The notes beneath the pieces are model-generated. The model saw only the letters and a list, made by a program, of their open reading frames with translations. It had not been told where the DNA came from and did not search any database. A stretch of 64,000 nucleotides of DNA from Arsukibacterium tuosuense (GTDB lineage: Bacteria; Pseudomonadota; Gammaproteobacteria; Enterobacterales; Alteromonadaceae), in NCBI RefSeq assembly GCF_900215315.1, contig NZ_OBEB01000007.1:1-64000 (forward strand). The letters are read 5' to 3'. Below, one piece after another: positions 34,420 through 45,136 of the stretch. The translations under genes and the position numbers were made by a program. The first letter of the stretch is position 1. Every line of letters begins with the position of its first letter.

Positions 34420-36540
34420 TTATTTCCTTCTGTAAACTTTTTGCACGTCTGGCATAACGCGGATTTTTCGCATGACATTGGCCAGATGCACCCTATCCTG
34501 AACTGACAGGGTAATTTTAATCACATATTCACCGGTATCCCGATCGTCGGTTATCAGATCCTGAATATTCGAGTTTTGACTGGCAATAAGAGTGGTGAGT
34601 TTCGCCAGCACACCCTGGCGGTTAATAATAAACACCCGGATATCGCATAAAAATTGTTTGTCGCTGGTATTGTCCCAGCGAATAGCGAAGAATTTGGCCG
34701 GGTCGCGTTCCCAGCCTTTGATGTTGCGACAGTCGCTGCGGTGTACATTCAGGCCTTTGCCCGGAGTAGCGTTGGCGACAATTTCATCACCCGGTATTGG
34801 CCGGCAGCATTTGGCAAAGGTTACCAGCATCCCTTCAGAGCCAACAATAAAGGCATTGCTTTTGGGCAGTGGCGAGCTGTTTTTACCGCTGGTGTCATCG
34901 GCTTCAAATTCGCCCAGTAAGCGCCGGGCGATAGCGACCGGTAACTGATTACCGAGGCCAATTTCACTGCACAGCGCATCAAAAGATTGCTGGTGGACAT
35001 TTTTCAGTACCTGCTCAATCCGCTCTGGCGCAATATCTTCCAGTTTTACTTCACCCAGTGCGGACGTTAACAGTCGTTTACCAAGACTAATGGCTTCGTT
35101 TTGCTGCTGGCGTTTTAAATAATTGCGAATACCCAGAATGGCCCGGCTGGTTACCACATAATTGAGCCAGTTAGCATTGGGTTTGCCACCCGGGCTGGTG
35201 ATAATTTCAACCGTCTGGCCGGTTTCCAGGGTTTTGCTAAGCGAATAGGGCCGACGGTCAACTTTGGCGCCGACACAGCGGTTACCGACATCGGTGTGCA
35301 CCGCATAGGCAAAATCGACTGCGGTGGCGCCAATCGGCAGCTCGACAATTTTACCTTTCGGGGTAAATACGTACAGTTCTTCCGGGTAAAGCTCAGATTT
35401 AACGTTTTCGACGAATTCGTAACTGGTGCCGGCACTTTGCTGCAATTCCAACAGGCTTTGCATCCAGCGATGCGCCCTGATTTGCGCCGTGGTATCTTTA
35501 TGCTCGCCATTTGATTTATACATCCAGTGGGCGGCAATACCTTTATCGGCCATTTCGTCCATTTCCCGGGTGCGCATCTGAATTTCAACCGGAATGCCGT
35601 GCGGGCCGATAAGGGAGGTATGCAGAGATTGATAGCCATTTTGCTTCGGGATAGCAATATAGTCTTTAAAACGGATTTCAATGGGTTTGTACAGGTTATG
35701 GACCAGACCGAGGATGCGATAGCAGTTATCAATGGAGTTAACCACTACCCGAAAAGCATAAATGTCCATCACATCATTGAACATCAGCTCTTTGTTTTTC
35801 ATTTTGCGATAAATGCTATACAGGTGTTTTTCCCGGCCGCTGACGTCAGCTTCAATGCCGGCGTCGCTGATCCGGCCGCGAATTTCATTCTGGACTTTTT
35901 CCAGCAACTCGCGCCGGTTACCGCGAGCCAGTTTTACCGCACTACCCAGCGCCCGGTAGCGCATAGGGTAAAGCGCCTGAAAGCCTAAGTCTTCCAGTTC
36001 GTTTTTAATGTTGTGAATACCCAGGCGATTGGCGATGGGGGCATACAGCTCGAGCGTTTCTTTGGCAATCCGCCGGCGCTTCTCCGGACGCAGGGCACCG
36101 AGGGTGCGCATGTTATGGGTGCGGTCAGCCAGTTTTATTAAGATGACCCGGATGTCCTGGGTCATTGCCATAAACATTTTTTGCAGGTTGGTGGCTTCGA
36201 ATTCCTGATAGTCTTTAAATTTAACTTTATCGAGCTTACTGACCCCTTGCACCAGTTCGGCAACCGTGTCACCAAATAGCCGGGCTAAATCTTCTTTGCT
36301 GTATTCGGTGTCTTCAATAACGTCGTGTAGCAGGGCGGCCATCAGGGTTTCATGGTCCATCCGCATTTCAGCCAGAATGCTGGTAACGGCAACCGGGTGG
36401 GTAATATAAGGCTCGCCGCTGGAGCGCGTTTGTGGGGCATGCGCGTCGCGCGCGACGACATAGGCCTGCTGCACCAGACTAACCTGTTCGGCAGGCAGAT
36501 AGGCGGAAACTTGATTTTTCAGGCCTTCAAATAAATACAC
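34420..36540 (-). CDS. spoT: Bifunctional (p)ppGpp synthetase/hydrolase SpoT
   Basis: 706 residues from a GTG at 36538-36540 with GGGAG five bases upstream; the protein then starts [11 protein letters not shown], matching E. coli SpoT (MYLFESLNQ). HD hydrolase domain with HDVIED (about 72), synthetase domain ([38 protein letters not shown]), TGS domain ([27 protein letters not shown]) and C-terminal ACT domain. Makes and destroys the stringent-response alarmone. Downstream of gmk and rpoZ. Confidence 0.96.
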   Translation of the reverse strand: MYLFEGLKNQVSAYLPAEQVSLVQQAYVVARDAHAPQTRSSGEPYITHPVAVTSILAEMRMDHETLMAALLHDVIEDTEYSKEDLARLFGDTVAELVQGVSKLDKVKFKDYQEFEATNLQKMFMAMTQDIRVILIKLADRTHNMRTLGALRPEKRRRIAKETLELYAPIANRLGIHNIKNELEDLGFQALYPMRYRALGSAVKLARGNRRELLEKVQNEIRGRISDAGIEADVSGREKHLYSIYRKMKNKELMFNDVMDIYAFRVVVNSIDNCYRILGLVHNLYKPIEIRFKDYIAIPKQNGYQSLHTSLIGPHGIPVEIQMRTREMDEMADKGIAAHWMYKSNGEHKDTTAQIRAHRWMQSLLELQQSAGTSYEFVENVKSELYPEELYVFTPKGKIVELPIGATAVDFAYAVHTDVGNRCVGAKVDRRPYSLSKTLETGQTVEIITSPGGKPNANWLNYVVTSRAILGIRNYLKRQQQNEAISLGKRLLTSALGEVKLEDIAPERIEQVLKNVHQQSFDALCSEIGLGNQLPVAIARRLLGEFEADDTSGKNSSPLPKSNAFIVGSEGMLVTFAKCCRPIPGDEIVANATPGKGLNVHRSDCRNIKGWERDPAKFFAIRWDNTSDKQFLCDIRVFIINRQGVLAKLTTLIASQNSNIQDLITDDRDTGEYVIKITLSVQDRVHLANVMRKIRVMPDVQKVYRRK

Positions 36541-36604
36541 AAACGCTCCCAAACTTCGACAGCTACAAATTTAATATGCTGGTTAGTAAAGAATATACGT
36601 CTAA

Positions 36605-36640
36605 AACACGCAGATGCCAACGGCTAAAGCGCCGCTGGCA
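36605..36640 (-). terminator. Hairpin between rpoZ and spoT
   Basis: TGCCAACGGC (from 36614) pairs with GCCGCTGGCA around a short loop; on the minus strand it is followed by a modest T-containing stretch (TCTGCGTGTTTTA). Probably a weak terminator or processing structure in the 118-base rpoZ-spoT space. Confidence 0.45.
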
Positions 36641-36658
36641 AGGTTTGGCAGGGGGTTT

Positions 36659-36934
36659 TTACTGATCAGAACCGATAATTGCGGCAACTGCAGCCATCTC
36701 GGTCGCCTCTTGCTGCATCTGGTCGCGTTTTTCTTGTTGATCAAGAATGCTGTTGGTAATAAAGCCCTGTTCAATTTCGCGCAGTGCCACCACGGTTGGT
36801 TTATCGTTTTCACGATCAACCATCGGCTCTTTGCCTTCCACTGCCAGTTGGCGGGCACGACGGGCCGCAACCAGAATTAAATCAAAACGGTTACCAATTT
36901 TATCTACTGCATCTTCAACTGTTACGCGAGCCAT
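36659..36934 (-). CDS. rpoZ: RNA polymerase omega subunit
   Basis: 91 residues, family-typical. [30 protein letters not shown] is the canonical omega N-terminus, followed by [22 protein letters not shown] sequence. Promotes RNA polymerase assembly and, in E. coli, forms part of a ppGpp site, which fits its conserved location between gmk and spoT. Confidence 0.97.
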   Translation of the reverse strand: MARVTVEDAVDKIGNRFDLILVAARRARQLAVEGKEPMVDRENDKPTVVALREIEQGFITNSILDQQEKRDQMQQEATEMAAVAAIIGSDQ

Positions 36935-36982
36935 TCGCCACTCCGGAGTGTTCAGGTATATTACAAGACCGCATAGTTTACG

Positions 36983-37615
36983 CTATTTTGCTGGTTTCGC
37001 CAACAGTTGTTGCATTAACTGCCGGTGCCGGCTTTGCTGCGACAACAAGCTGTTGCGCTGGCTTAACACGATGTGTGACAACTCGCGCAGCGCCTGATTA
37101 AAATCGTCATTGATAATCAGGTATTCGTATTCATCGGCGTGTTGCATTTCGCTTTGTGCCTGCGCCATACGTTTGGCAATAACCTGTTCGCTGTCCTGCC
37201 CCCGCTGCACCAACCGTTGCTGCAACGCTTCCATACTGGGTGGCAGAATAAAAATACCCAGGGTGCCAGGCGCCTGTTCACGAATTTGCCGCGCACCTTG
37301 CCAGTCAATGTCAAGAAACACGTCGATACCCTGGCGCAAATTGGCAATAATTGCACTGCGCGACGTACCGTAATAGTTGCCAAATACTTCAGCCCACTCC
37401 AGAAATTCGTTGTTCGCTATCAGCTTTTTAAACTGCTCAACACTGATAAAGTGATAGTGTTTGCCGTCAACTTCACCCGGCCGTGGCTGGCGGGTAGTGT
37501 GCGAGACACTGACCTGCATATCAGCATGGTTGTTTAGTAAGGCGTTAATAAGAGAAGATTTGCCCGCGCCACTGGGCGCCGAGACAATAAAAAGATTACC
37601 ACTGAGTTCTTGCAT
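36983..37615 (-). CDS. gmk: Guanylate kinase
   Basis: 210 residues. Phosphorylates GMP to GDP with ATP. P-loop [19 protein letters not shown] (about 8-26), GMP-binding [22 protein letters not shown] and [14 protein letters not shown], lid region [15 protein letters not shown]. First gene of the gmk-rpoZ-spoT order typical of gammaproteobacteria. Confidence 0.97.
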   Translation of the reverse strand: MQELSGNLFIVSAPSGAGKSSLINALLNNHADMQVSVSHTTRQPRPGEVDGKHYHFISVEQFKKLIANNEFLEWAEVFGNYYGTSRSAIIANLRQGIDVFLDIDWQGARQIREQAPGTLGIFILPPSMEALQQRLVQRGQDSEQVIAKRMAQAQSEMQHADEYEYLIINDDFNQALRELSHIVLSQRNSLLSQQSRHRQLMQQLLAKPAK

Positions 37616-37697
37616 TGTTACGCCCGGATACGGCCACTGGCCAGAATTAACTAAAGGGCAATTTTAGACTGTCCGCTGCCGCGGTGCAAACCAAACA

Positions 37698-38174
37698 CTA
37701 ACGCTTGGTTTTTGCTTTAACTGACAGGGTCAGTGTGAAGGTTGCCATTGGCTCTGCACCGTGCAGGCTGGGGCAGGTTACCACCACGGTTACCGGTTTA
37801 TTAACCCGCTCGCCACTGGCCAGCGATTCATCCAGCATTTGATCAATGATGTCGCCGTCGTTGCTGGTAAAGTGAACCGTGGCTTCAGGTCGCTTTAAAA
37901 ACTGGCCCTGCACATCTTTAAAGGCAAAATTAGCATTAATACCGCGGGCTTTGGCTTTGGAGAACACCAGAAAAGCACCCGCCAGGTCGGCACCAATAGC
38001 CAGCGCGCCAAAATAGACACTGCCCAGATGGTTTTTGGTACGCCAGCTATGCGGCATTGTCACTTCAAGCGTGCTGCTGCTCATCCTGACAATTTTGGGC
38101 GAACAAAAGCCAATTAACGGAATATAGCGCCAGGCAAAGAGCTTGAGGCCCCAGTTAGCTTTAAACAACGACAT
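37698..38174 (-). CDS. DUF4442 hotdog-fold protein (thioesterase-like)
   Basis: 158 residues from the ATG at 38172-38174; the longer frame adds 18 unlikely residues. MPHSWRTKNHLGSVYFGALAIGADLAGAF is the characteristic DUF4442 block, a hotdog-fold family related to acyl-CoA thioesterases. Cytoplasmic. Catalytic residues and substrate are not established for the family. Divergent from the propeller-GGDEF gene. Confidence 0.8.
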   Translation of the reverse strand: MSLFKANWGLKLFAWRYIPLIGFCSPKIVRMSSSTLEVTMPHSWRTKNHLGSVYFGALAIGADLAGAFLVFSKAKARGINANFAFKDVQGQFLKRPEATVHFTSNDGDIIDQMLDESLASGERVNKPVTVVVTCPSLHGAEPMATFTLTLSVKAKTKR

Positions 38175-38353
38175 GATAAACCTGTTTTGTTGCCAATAAT
38201 TTATCGAGCTTAGCACTGGTAAGACCATTAGCGCAACAGTACCGCTGAGAGGCTAAAAAGTACCATTCGTCAGCTTTTGGTAAAAACTGCCACAGGCTTT
38301 TTAGTAAAGTAACAGCTATTATCAGGGGGTATACAGAACAAGGAGCCGGTTTA

Positions 38354-41311
38354 GTGTTCAGATATGTTGCGGCGACAATGCTGTTGTTAATGCTGTTGTC
38401 AGTCAGTGCCTGCCTACATGCCATGCCCGGCGTGCTGGACAAAACGTCGCTGTTATACCGGGGGTGGTCAGTTGAAGCCGGACTGCCGCAAGTGTCTGTT
38501 ACTGCTATGGCGCAAGATGAACAAGGCTATATCTGGCTTGGTACCCAGGGTGGTCTGGCCCGGTTTGATGGTCATCAGTTCACCGTATTTAATACCGCTA
38601 ACACCCCTCAACTGTTATCCAACTTAATTACTTCATTGTATGTAGACAGCAAAAACCGGCTGTGGATTGGTACCGTCAATGGCTTAAGTTATTATGCCGA
38701 TGATCATTTTACGACGGTTGATACCCACGATATTGAACCCGGTACTATTACCAGCTTTGCTGAGTTACCTGACGGCCGATTTTTTATTGGTGCTAATCAG
38801 TTATACCAATGGCAACAAAATCAGTTGCAGCCGGTTGCAGAGCATGCCGGGCCCGTTTTCCAGCTTTACCAGCAGGACAGCATTTTATGGATAGGCGGCC
38901 AGGATGGGTTTGCTTCTTATCAGCAGCAACAGTATCGCTGGTATCCGGCGCCGGCCGCTGCAGAGGCGTTACAGGTTAGCGAGTTGGTTGCGCGCAACAA
39001 TGTTATATATTTGGGTACAAACAAGGGGTTGTATCAATGGCAACAAAACCGCTGGCAACATCTGGCATTACCGGGCGCCGCCCCGAACAGCCGGATTGAG
39101 TTATTGTATCTGGATAACAAGCGGCAAGTATGGACGTCTACTTTTGATGGCCTTTACCAGGTAAAGCCCGGCCAGGTAATACAGGTGCAGCAGCCTGGCA
39201 ATGCCAGCAAACCTTTTAGCTGGATTGAAAGCATGCTGGAAGATCAGCATCAGAATGTCTGGCTGGGCAGCCGTGCTCATGGTGTTATCCGGTTGCGAGC
39301 GGCGTTGACGGAGCGTTACAGCAGCGCTGCCGGTATCCCGGACCCTTATAGCTGGGCGGTGCTGCCCTGGCAGCGACATTTAATGGTTGGAACCAGCGAA
39401 GGTGTCGCATTACTCAGAGACGGCGAGTTTCAGCCGCTGCTGGCCAATCAGCAGTTACCCAGTCCCTTTGTGTACAGCCTGCTGCATCAACAGGACAACC
39501 TGTGGGTTGGCACCCGTGCCGGCTTGAGTTTACTGGATGCTGATACCCTGGCCTGGCAGAAAAACTTCCCGCAAACCGCACACTTGCTTATTACTACAAT
39601 GATCACAGAGCAGCAAAGAATTTGGGTGGGCAGTAACGGTGGTCTATTTGTTTTAGAAAATGGTGAGTTATCACAGCAGGGTATTACTTCGCCGTTAACC
39701 GACTTAAGTATCAGAGCGTTATTACATGACAGCAGTGACAGACTATGGGTGGGCACTGAGTCAGGCTTATATTTACGTAGTACTGAGCAGTTTCAGCCGG
39801 TGCTGGATATGCCGTTAGCCGAAACCTTTATCAGTGTGATTGTTGAATTGCCTGATGGCAATATGCTGATTGGCAGCTTTGATCAGGGCTTTGTGTTGGG
39901 CAAGCCAGGCAACTGGCAGCATTTCAGCCAGCTAAACGGTTTGCCCGGTAATGGTGTTATGCATGCTGCGCTGGTAAACGACAAGCTGATCATCAGTAAC
40001 TTTGAAGGCTTTTACCGGCTTGATTATCCGGCCTTGCAGCAAGGTACAGTAAGCCAGTTGTATATGTTAGTTGATGATCGCCAGCCGGAGGCCGCCACTG
40101 ACTCACATCGTTGCTGTAATGGGGCGGGCAGCAATAAAGGCGCCGTGCATCAGAACAAACTCTGGTTCCCAACGCTCGACGGCATTATCGCCTTGCGGTT
40201 AGACCGGCTTAACAGTTATGCACCAGTGCCCGTGCCGGTGATGGAAAGTTTAACTGCCGCTAATCAGCAGTTTAAAGGTGATACAGTTAAGTTGGCACCC
40301 GAGCAGCGTGACTGGCATTTTCAGTTTAGTGCACCTTATTATCATCAGGCGTCGTCAATTGAAACCCGTTACCGGCTTGAAGGCTACGAGCAAAACTGGG
40401 TTGATGCCGGCAGCCGGCGTGAGGCGTTTTACACAAATTTGCCGCCGGGTGACTATCGTTTTTATGTGCAGGTAAAAGTCGCCGGCGACTATCGGTGGAG
40501 TGACCCCACCACTATCGATATTCAGTTAACACCATACTGGCATGAAACCTTAACCGCCCGCTTGCTGCTGTTGGGGCTATTACTGGCATTATTCTGGCTG
40601 GTATATCGTTTGCGGTTAGCATCATTAGCCAATGCCCGCGAAGAACTGAGCCGGCAGGTTACAGAGCGGACTCAGGAGTTATATCTGGCAAACCAGAAGT
40701 TACAGCAGATGAGTATGCAGGATGCGCTGACCGAGCTACATAACCGCCATTATCTGGATGTAAATATAGATGCCATGCTGGCCCGGGCCCAGCGTAATAA
40801 TCAGCCGCTAGCCTGGGTCCTGTTAGACTTAGACAACTTTAAGCGCATCAATGATCAGTATGGCCATCAACTCGGCGATAGTGTGTTAAAGCATTTTGCC
40901 GGTATTTTGCAGCAGCATAGCCGCAGCAATGACCACCTTATCCGCTGGGGTGGCGAAGAGTTCCTGATGGTGCTGGAGCAAAGTAGTGAGATCCAGCACT
41001 ATATTGAACGGCTGCAGCAACTGGTGCACAACTACCCCTGGCAACAGCAATTGGGCGCACCGGTAAGCATTACCTGTTCGATTGGTGCGACTATTCAACC
41101 GCCGGGCTGGGACTGGGAATACAGTTTGTATCTGGCAGATGCCGCCTTGTATAAAGTTAAAAATTCCGGTCGGGCTGACTACATGTTGCTGCAACCCGGC
41201 CCGGATGCCCCTGCCAGTTTAACCACCAGTGATAAGAAAGCCGAACTTGACGAGGTGCTAACCAAAAAATGGCTGGCAGCCAGCCGGGGTAAACAGCTGG
41301 CCGAAGCTTAA
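38354..41311 (+). CDS. Two-component-type beta-propeller / Y_Y_Y sensor diguanylate cyclase
   Basis: 985 residues. Signal peptide, then at least ten ligand-binding propeller repeats of the form IWLGTQGGLARFD, LWIGTVNGLSYY, LWVGTRAGLSLLD, IWVGSNGGLFVLE (about 40-600), a Y_Y_Y domain (about 655-725), one membrane helix (about 736-755), a short coiled coil, and GGDEF (about 786-965) with active GGEEF (about 865) and inhibitory RSND. A periplasmic sensor, possibly of oligosaccharides or other polymers, coupled to c-di-GMP synthesis. The start is GTG: AGGAG lies eight bases upstream and no ATG fits. Confidence 0.92.
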   Translation: MFRYVAATMLLLMLLSVSACLHAMPGVLDKTSLLYRGWSVEAGLPQVSVTAMAQDEQGYIWLGTQGGLARFDGHQFTVFNTANTPQLLSNLITSLYVDSKNRLWIGTVNGLSYYADDHFTTVDTHDIEPGTITSFAELPDGRFFIGANQLYQWQQNQLQPVAEHAGPVFQLYQQDSILWIGGQDGFASYQQQQYRWYPAPAAAEALQVSELVARNNVIYLGTNKGLYQWQQNRWQHLALPGAAPNSRIELLYLDNKRQVWTSTFDGLYQVKPGQVIQVQQPGNASKPFSWIESMLEDQHQNVWLGSRAHGVIRLRAALTERYSSAAGIPDPYSWAVLPWQRHLMVGTSEGVALLRDGEFQPLLANQQLPSPFVYSLLHQQDNLWVGTRAGLSLLDADTLAWQKNFPQTAHLLITTMITEQQRIWVGSNGGLFVLENGELSQQGITSPLTDLSIRALLHDSSDRLWVGTESGLYLRSTEQFQPVLDMPLAETFISVIVELPDGNMLIGSFDQGFVLGKPGNWQHFSQLNGLPGNGVMHAALVNDKLIISNFEGFYRLDYPALQQGTVSQLYMLVDDRQPEAATDSHRCCNGAGSNKGAVHQNKLWFPTLDGIIALRLDRLNSYAPVPVPVMESLTAANQQFKGDTVKLAPEQRDWHFQFSAPYYHQASSIETRYRLEGYEQNWVDAGSRREAFYTNLPPGDYRFYVQVKVAGDYRWSDPTTIDIQLTPYWHETLTARLLLLGLLLALFWLVYRLRLASLANAREELSRQVTERTQELYLANQKLQQMSMQDALTELHNRHYLDVNIDAMLARAQRNNQPLAWVLLDLDNFKRINDQYGHQLGDSVLKHFAGILQQHSRSNDHLIRWGGEEFLMVLEQSSEIQHYIERLQQLVHNYPWQQQLGAPVSITCSIGATIQPPGWDWEYSLYLADAALYKVKNSGRADYMLLQPGPDAPASLTTSDKKAELDEVLTKKWLAASRGKQLAEA

Positions 41312-41344
41312 GCTGCCGGTGCGAATTGATTAAAGCGTCGTGGA

Positions 41345-42256
41345 TCAGGGCAATAGTGACTGCACGATGTTCAGCGCGAGTTGCACCTTTGCGCTTTCTC
41401 CGGGCGAATATTTGGTTACTATCGACTGATTAAACGGATACTGATACTCGTTGGGTCTGATGTAACGTAGCTGACCACTTTCGATATAGGGCCGGGCAAT
41501 TTCTGCCGGTAAAAAGCCAATATAACCGCCGGATAACAGCAGGGCCAGCCTGGTATCAAACTGATAAGCCCGGGCGCCTGCTTTAAGCTTCTGCAGTTGT
41601 TTCCGCCCCTCGGGATTAATATCAATACCAGGATGAATAGCCGGGTAACTGCCCAACATGTCGTCATCAATGTTGTTATCTGCGAGGCTGAAAAGTGGAT
41701 GGCTGGCACTGCAGCACAAAAATATCGGGGTACTGAACACATGCTGATACTGCAGGCCGTCTATCTGCCGATAACCCGGCATCAGGGCCAGATGTGCCTG
41801 ATCTTTCAGCAACGCCAGTTCAATTTGCTGTAATGGCAGTACATCCAATGCCAGGTTTAGTTGCGGCGCCTGTTGCTGCAACGCTGCGCATAACTTGCTT
41901 AGCAGCGCCAGTCTTGACTGATCCAGCTGATCGGCGGTCAGAATCACCAGCTCGCCACTGCACTCGTCGGTTAAACTGGCGACTAACTGACTAAATTGCT
42001 GATGGGCCTGTTCTAAAGTCTGAATTGCGTTGTAAACCGCCTGGCCCTCCCGGGTCAGCGAAAAGCCCTGCCTGCCACGATGGCATAAACTGAGCTTCAA
42101 GCGCTGTTCCAGGTTAGCAATGTGAATACTAATGGTAGAGCGACCAATATTCAGCTCCGTCTCTGCCGCGGTAAAACCGCCGCAGTCCACCACCGTCTGG
42201 AAAATTCGTAGCAACTTGATGTCGTGCTGAGTCAGGTTTTTCGGCAGTTTGGCCAT
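41345..42256 (-). CDS. LysR-family transcriptional regulator
   Basis: 303 residues. N-terminal HTH (HDIKLLRIFQTVVDCGGFTA, ETELNIGRSTISIHIANLEQ) and effector domain with VFSTPIFLCCSASHPLF. Divergent from gabD with a 94-base shared promoter region that holds two overlapping dyads, so it is the probable regulator of gabDT. Convergent at its 3' end with the propeller-GGDEF gene. Confidence 0.92.
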   Translation of the reverse strand: MAKLPKNLTQHDIKLLRIFQTVVDCGGFTAAETELNIGRSTISIHIANLEQRLKLSLCHRGRQGFSLTREGQAVYNAIQTLEQAHQQFSQLVASLTDECSGELVILTADQLDQSRLALLSKLCAALQQQAPQLNLALDVLPLQQIELALLKDQAHLALMPGYRQIDGLQYQHVFSTPIFLCCSASHPLFSLADNNIDDDMLGSYPAIHPGIDINPEGRKQLQKLKAGARAYQFDTRLALLLSGGYIGFLPAEIARPYIESGQLRYIRPNEYQYPFNQSIVTKYSPGESAKVQLALNIVQSLLP

Positions 42257-42261
42257 ATAGG

Positions 42262-42287
42262 TTGATATTTTTCAAACTAAGCTTTGA
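42262..42287. promoter_or_regulatory. Overlapping LysR-type dyads between lysR and gabD
   Basis: TTGA-TATTTT-TCAA (42262-42275) and TCAAA-CTAAGC-TTTGA (42272-42287) share their middle arm, giving TTGA-N6-TCAAA-N6-TTTGA. This lies five bases from the LysR start and about 64 bases before the gabD start, where LysR operators are expected. Confidence 0.55.
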
Positions 42288-42350
42288 ATGTTTGGTATTT
42301 AACCTTGTTTGCCGCCATGTTGCAATAGGCCCAATTCAACGGAGATGGCT

Positions 42351-43802
42351 ATGCAACAAATTTCTTGTTCCGCTTTAATCAGACAGGGTTCCTTTATTAA
42401 TGGCGCCTGGCAGCATGCAGAAACCAGTTTTAAGGTGGTTAACCCGGCTTCGCAGCAGTTACTGGCGCAGGTAGCAACGGCCGGCGCCGCAGAGGCAGAG
42501 CAGGCCGTGCTGGCCGCCGATCATGCATTTGCCGGCTGGGCCGCACAACCTGCGGCGAAACGTGCCGAACTGATGCAGCGCTGGTATCAACTGGTGATGC
42601 AGCATCAGGATGATTTAGCCCGTTTACTAACCCTGGAACAGGGCAAACCACTGGCGGAGGCAAAGGGCGAAATCGCCTATGGTGCCTCTTATATTCAGTG
42701 GTTTGCTGAAGAAGCGAAACGCCTGTACGGCGATACCATACCGGCACCGTCTGCCGACAAGCGGATTATTGTCCAGCGCCAGCCAGTGGGGGTGGTGGCA
42801 GCTATAACCCCGTGGAACTTCCCCAACGCGATGATCGCCCGCAAAGCGGCGGCAGCCCTGGCAGCAGGTTGTACTTTTGTGGTGAAGCCGGCCCATCAGA
42901 CGCCTTTGTCTGCGCTGGCATTGGCAGAACTCGCTGATCAGGCTGGTATTCCGGCCGGGGTGTTTAATGTGGTAGTGGGCACCGATGCCAAGGCGATTGG
43001 TGAGGTACTGACCCGGCATGCCAGGGTGGCCAAATTCAGTTTCACCGGTTCTACCGCGGTCGGTAAGCAATTGATAAAACAATGTGCTGACGGAGTGAAA
43101 CGGGTGACGATGGAACTGGGGGGGAACGCGCCTTTTATCGTGTTTGATGATGCCGATTTAGATGCTGCCGTGCAGGGCTTGCTGGCGTCGAAATTTCGTA
43201 ATGCCGGCCAGACCTGTGTCTGCGCCAACCGCATTCTGGTGCAGCGCAGTGTAGCCCAGGCGTTTGCCGACAAGCTGGCGATTGCCGTCACCCAACTAAA
43301 GGTAGGCGATGGCTTAGCTGGCGACAGCCAGATAGGCCCGCTAATTGATGCTAACGCGGTAGAAAAAGTGGTTCAGCTGCAGCAGCAAGCACTAAGTGCT
43401 GGCGCTACCTTACTGTTGGGCGGAAAAATTGACCAGGCCGGAACGCAGTTTTATCAGCCAACAGTACTGACCGATGTCAGCGCGGCTATGGAAATTGCTA
43501 AGCAGGAAATATTCGGTCCTGTCGCTGCGATACAGACCTTTGATAGCGAGCAGGATGCGATTGCGCTGGCCAATAACACCGAATATGGCTTAGCGGCCTA
43601 CTTTTACAGCCGGGATATCGGCCGGGTATTCCGGCTGGCGCAGGCGTTGCAGTTTGGCATGGTCGGCATTAACGACGGCATTATTTCCAACGCTGCCGCA
43701 CCTTTTGGTGGTGTTAAACAATCTGGCTATGGTCGCGAAGGCTCGCACTATGGTCTGGATGATTATACCGATCTGAAATACCTGTGTTTAGGCGGGCTTT
43801 AA
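42351..43802 (+). CDS. gabD: NAD(P)+ succinate-semialdehyde dehydrogenase
   Basis: 483 residues from the ATG at 42351 (GGAG six bases upstream; the ATG at 42345 touches the ribosome-binding site and the earlier TTG frame is untypical). E. coli GabD is 482. Catalytic Cys in [14 protein letters not shown] (about 286), Glu in [16 protein letters not shown] (about 253), [12 protein letters not shown] and [14 protein letters not shown] [14 protein letters not shown]-terminal [23 protein letters not shown]. Oxidises succinate semialdehyde to succinate, the last step of GABA degradation. Followed by gabT. Confidence 0.93.
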   Translation: MQQISCSALIRQGSFINGAWQHAETSFKVVNPASQQLLAQVATAGAAEAEQAVLAADHAFAGWAAQPAAKRAELMQRWYQLVMQHQDDLARLLTLEQGKPLAEAKGEIAYGASYIQWFAEEAKRLYGDTIPAPSADKRIIVQRQPVGVVAAITPWNFPNAMIARKAAAALAAGCTFVVKPAHQTPLSALALAELADQAGIPAGVFNVVVGTDAKAIGEVLTRHARVAKFSFTGSTAVGKQLIKQCADGVKRVTMELGGNAPFIVFDDADLDAAVQGLLASKFRNAGQTCVCANRILVQRSVAQAFADKLAIAVTQLKVGDGLAGDSQIGPLIDANAVEKVVQLQQQALSAGATLLLGGKIDQAGTQFYQPTVLTDVSAAMEIAKQEIFGPVAAIQTFDSEQDAIALANNTEYGLAAYFYSRDIGRVFRLAQALQFGMVGINDGIISNAAAPFGGVKQSGYGREGSHYGLDDYTDLKYLCLGGL

Positions 43803-43830
43803 CAAAGGCGAATTGATAAAAGGCAGTTTT

Positions 43831-45114
43831 ATGACAAATCAGCAGTTACAACAACGTAAGCAGGCCGTTATTGCGCGCGGTCAGGGCAATCTTTATCCGG
43901 TGTACGTGCAGCAGGCAAAAAATGCTGAGGTATGGGATGTGGAAGGCAACCGCTATATCGATTTTGGTACCGGCATTGCCGTTTGTAATACCGGCCATGC
44001 TCACCCGAAAGTGGTGGCTGCAGCCCAGGCACAGCTGGCACGGTTCAGTCATAGTTGTCTGATGATTAACCCCTATGCTGAAGCCGTTGAGCTGGCAGAA
44101 CGGCTGACCCGGCTGGCACCCGGCAGTAGCGCTAAAAAAGCGATTTTTGTCAGCACCGGTGCGGAAGCGGTGGAAAACTGCATTAAAATTGCCCGCGCCC
44201 ATACCCGTCGTCGTGGTGTGATAGCGTTTAATGGCGGTTTTCATGGCCGGACTAATTTAACGATGGGGTTAACCGGCAAGGTGGCGCCTTACAAACACCT
44301 GTTCGGCCCTTTCCCAGCCGACATTTACCACGTGCCGTTTCCGATGGCCGCGCATGGCATCAGAACTGAGCAAGCACTGGTTGCGCTGCGTAACCTGTTT
44401 AAAGTAGCAATAGCGCCGGACGATGTAGCGGCCATTATTATTGAGCCGGTGCAGGGCGAGGGCGGCTTTTATCCGGCACCGCCAGAACTGCTTAAGGCAC
44501 TACGCCAACTGTGTGATCAACATGGCATCGTGCTGATTGCTGATGAAATTCAGACCGGTTTTGGCCGCACCGGCAAAATGTTTGCCATGGCGCACAGTGG
44601 CATCGAGCCGGATTTAATCACCATGGCCAAAGGCATCGCCGGCGGCTTACCGCTGGCGGCGGTAATAGGTAAAAGTGAGATTATGGATGCGCCGCTGCCC
44701 GGTGGCCTCGGCGGTACTTATGGCGGCTCGCCGGTGGCTTGTGCTGCGGCGCTGGCAGTGCTGGATATTATTGAGCAGGATAATCTGTGTCAGCAAGCGA
44801 ACGTGATTGGTGAAGCCTTTGCTGTCCGCTTAACGGCGCTGCAGCAGGATTTTCCACAGCGGGTTGCTGAAGTGCGGCAACTGGGCGCGATGATCGCCAT
44901 TGAGTTTATGCAAAACGGTGATAAGGAACAGCCCGATGCGGCCTTAACCCAGCAAATTATTGGCAAAGCCGCCGCCCATGGCCTGATCCTGTTATCATGC
45001 GGCTTTTATGGCAATGTATTGCGGTTTTTACCGCCGCTGACCATTGAAGCAGACGTGCTGCAGCAGGGGCTGGATAAACTGGACGTGTTACTGCGCTCGG
45101 TATTGGCGGCGTAG
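43831..45114 (+). CDS. gabT: 4-aminobutyrate aminotransferase
   Basis: 427 residues from the ATG at 43831 (AAAGG upstream), same length as E. coli GabT. Transfers the GABA amino group to 2-oxoglutarate, giving succinate semialdehyde for GabD. PLP lysine in ITMAKGIAGGLPLAAV (about 268), DEIQTGFGRTGKMFAM, FVSTGAEAVENCIKIAR, GFHGRTNLTMGLTGK. 28 bases after gabD on the same strand, a gabDT operon; convergent with the TPR-sulfotransferase gene. Confidence 0.94.
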   Translation: MTNQQLQQRKQAVIARGQGNLYPVYVQQAKNAEVWDVEGNRYIDFGTGIAVCNTGHAHPKVVAAAQAQLARFSHSCLMINPYAEAVELAERLTRLAPGSSAKKAIFVSTGAEAVENCIKIARAHTRRRGVIAFNGGFHGRTNLTMGLTGKVAPYKHLFGPFPADIYHVPFPMAAHGIRTEQALVALRNLFKVAIAPDDVAAIIIEPVQGEGGFYPAPPELLKALRQLCDQHGIVLIADEIQTGFGRTGKMFAMAHSGIEPDLITMAKGIAGGLPLAAVIGKSEIMDAPLPGGLGGTYGGSPVACAAALAVLDIIEQDNLCQQANVIGEAFAVRLTALQQDFPQRVAEVRQLGAMIAIEFMQNGDKEQPDAALTQQIIGKAAAHGLILLSCGFYGNVLRFLPPLTIEADVLQQGLDKLDVLLRSVLAA

Positions 45115-45136
45115 CCGTTGCCGGCTTAACTGTGAT

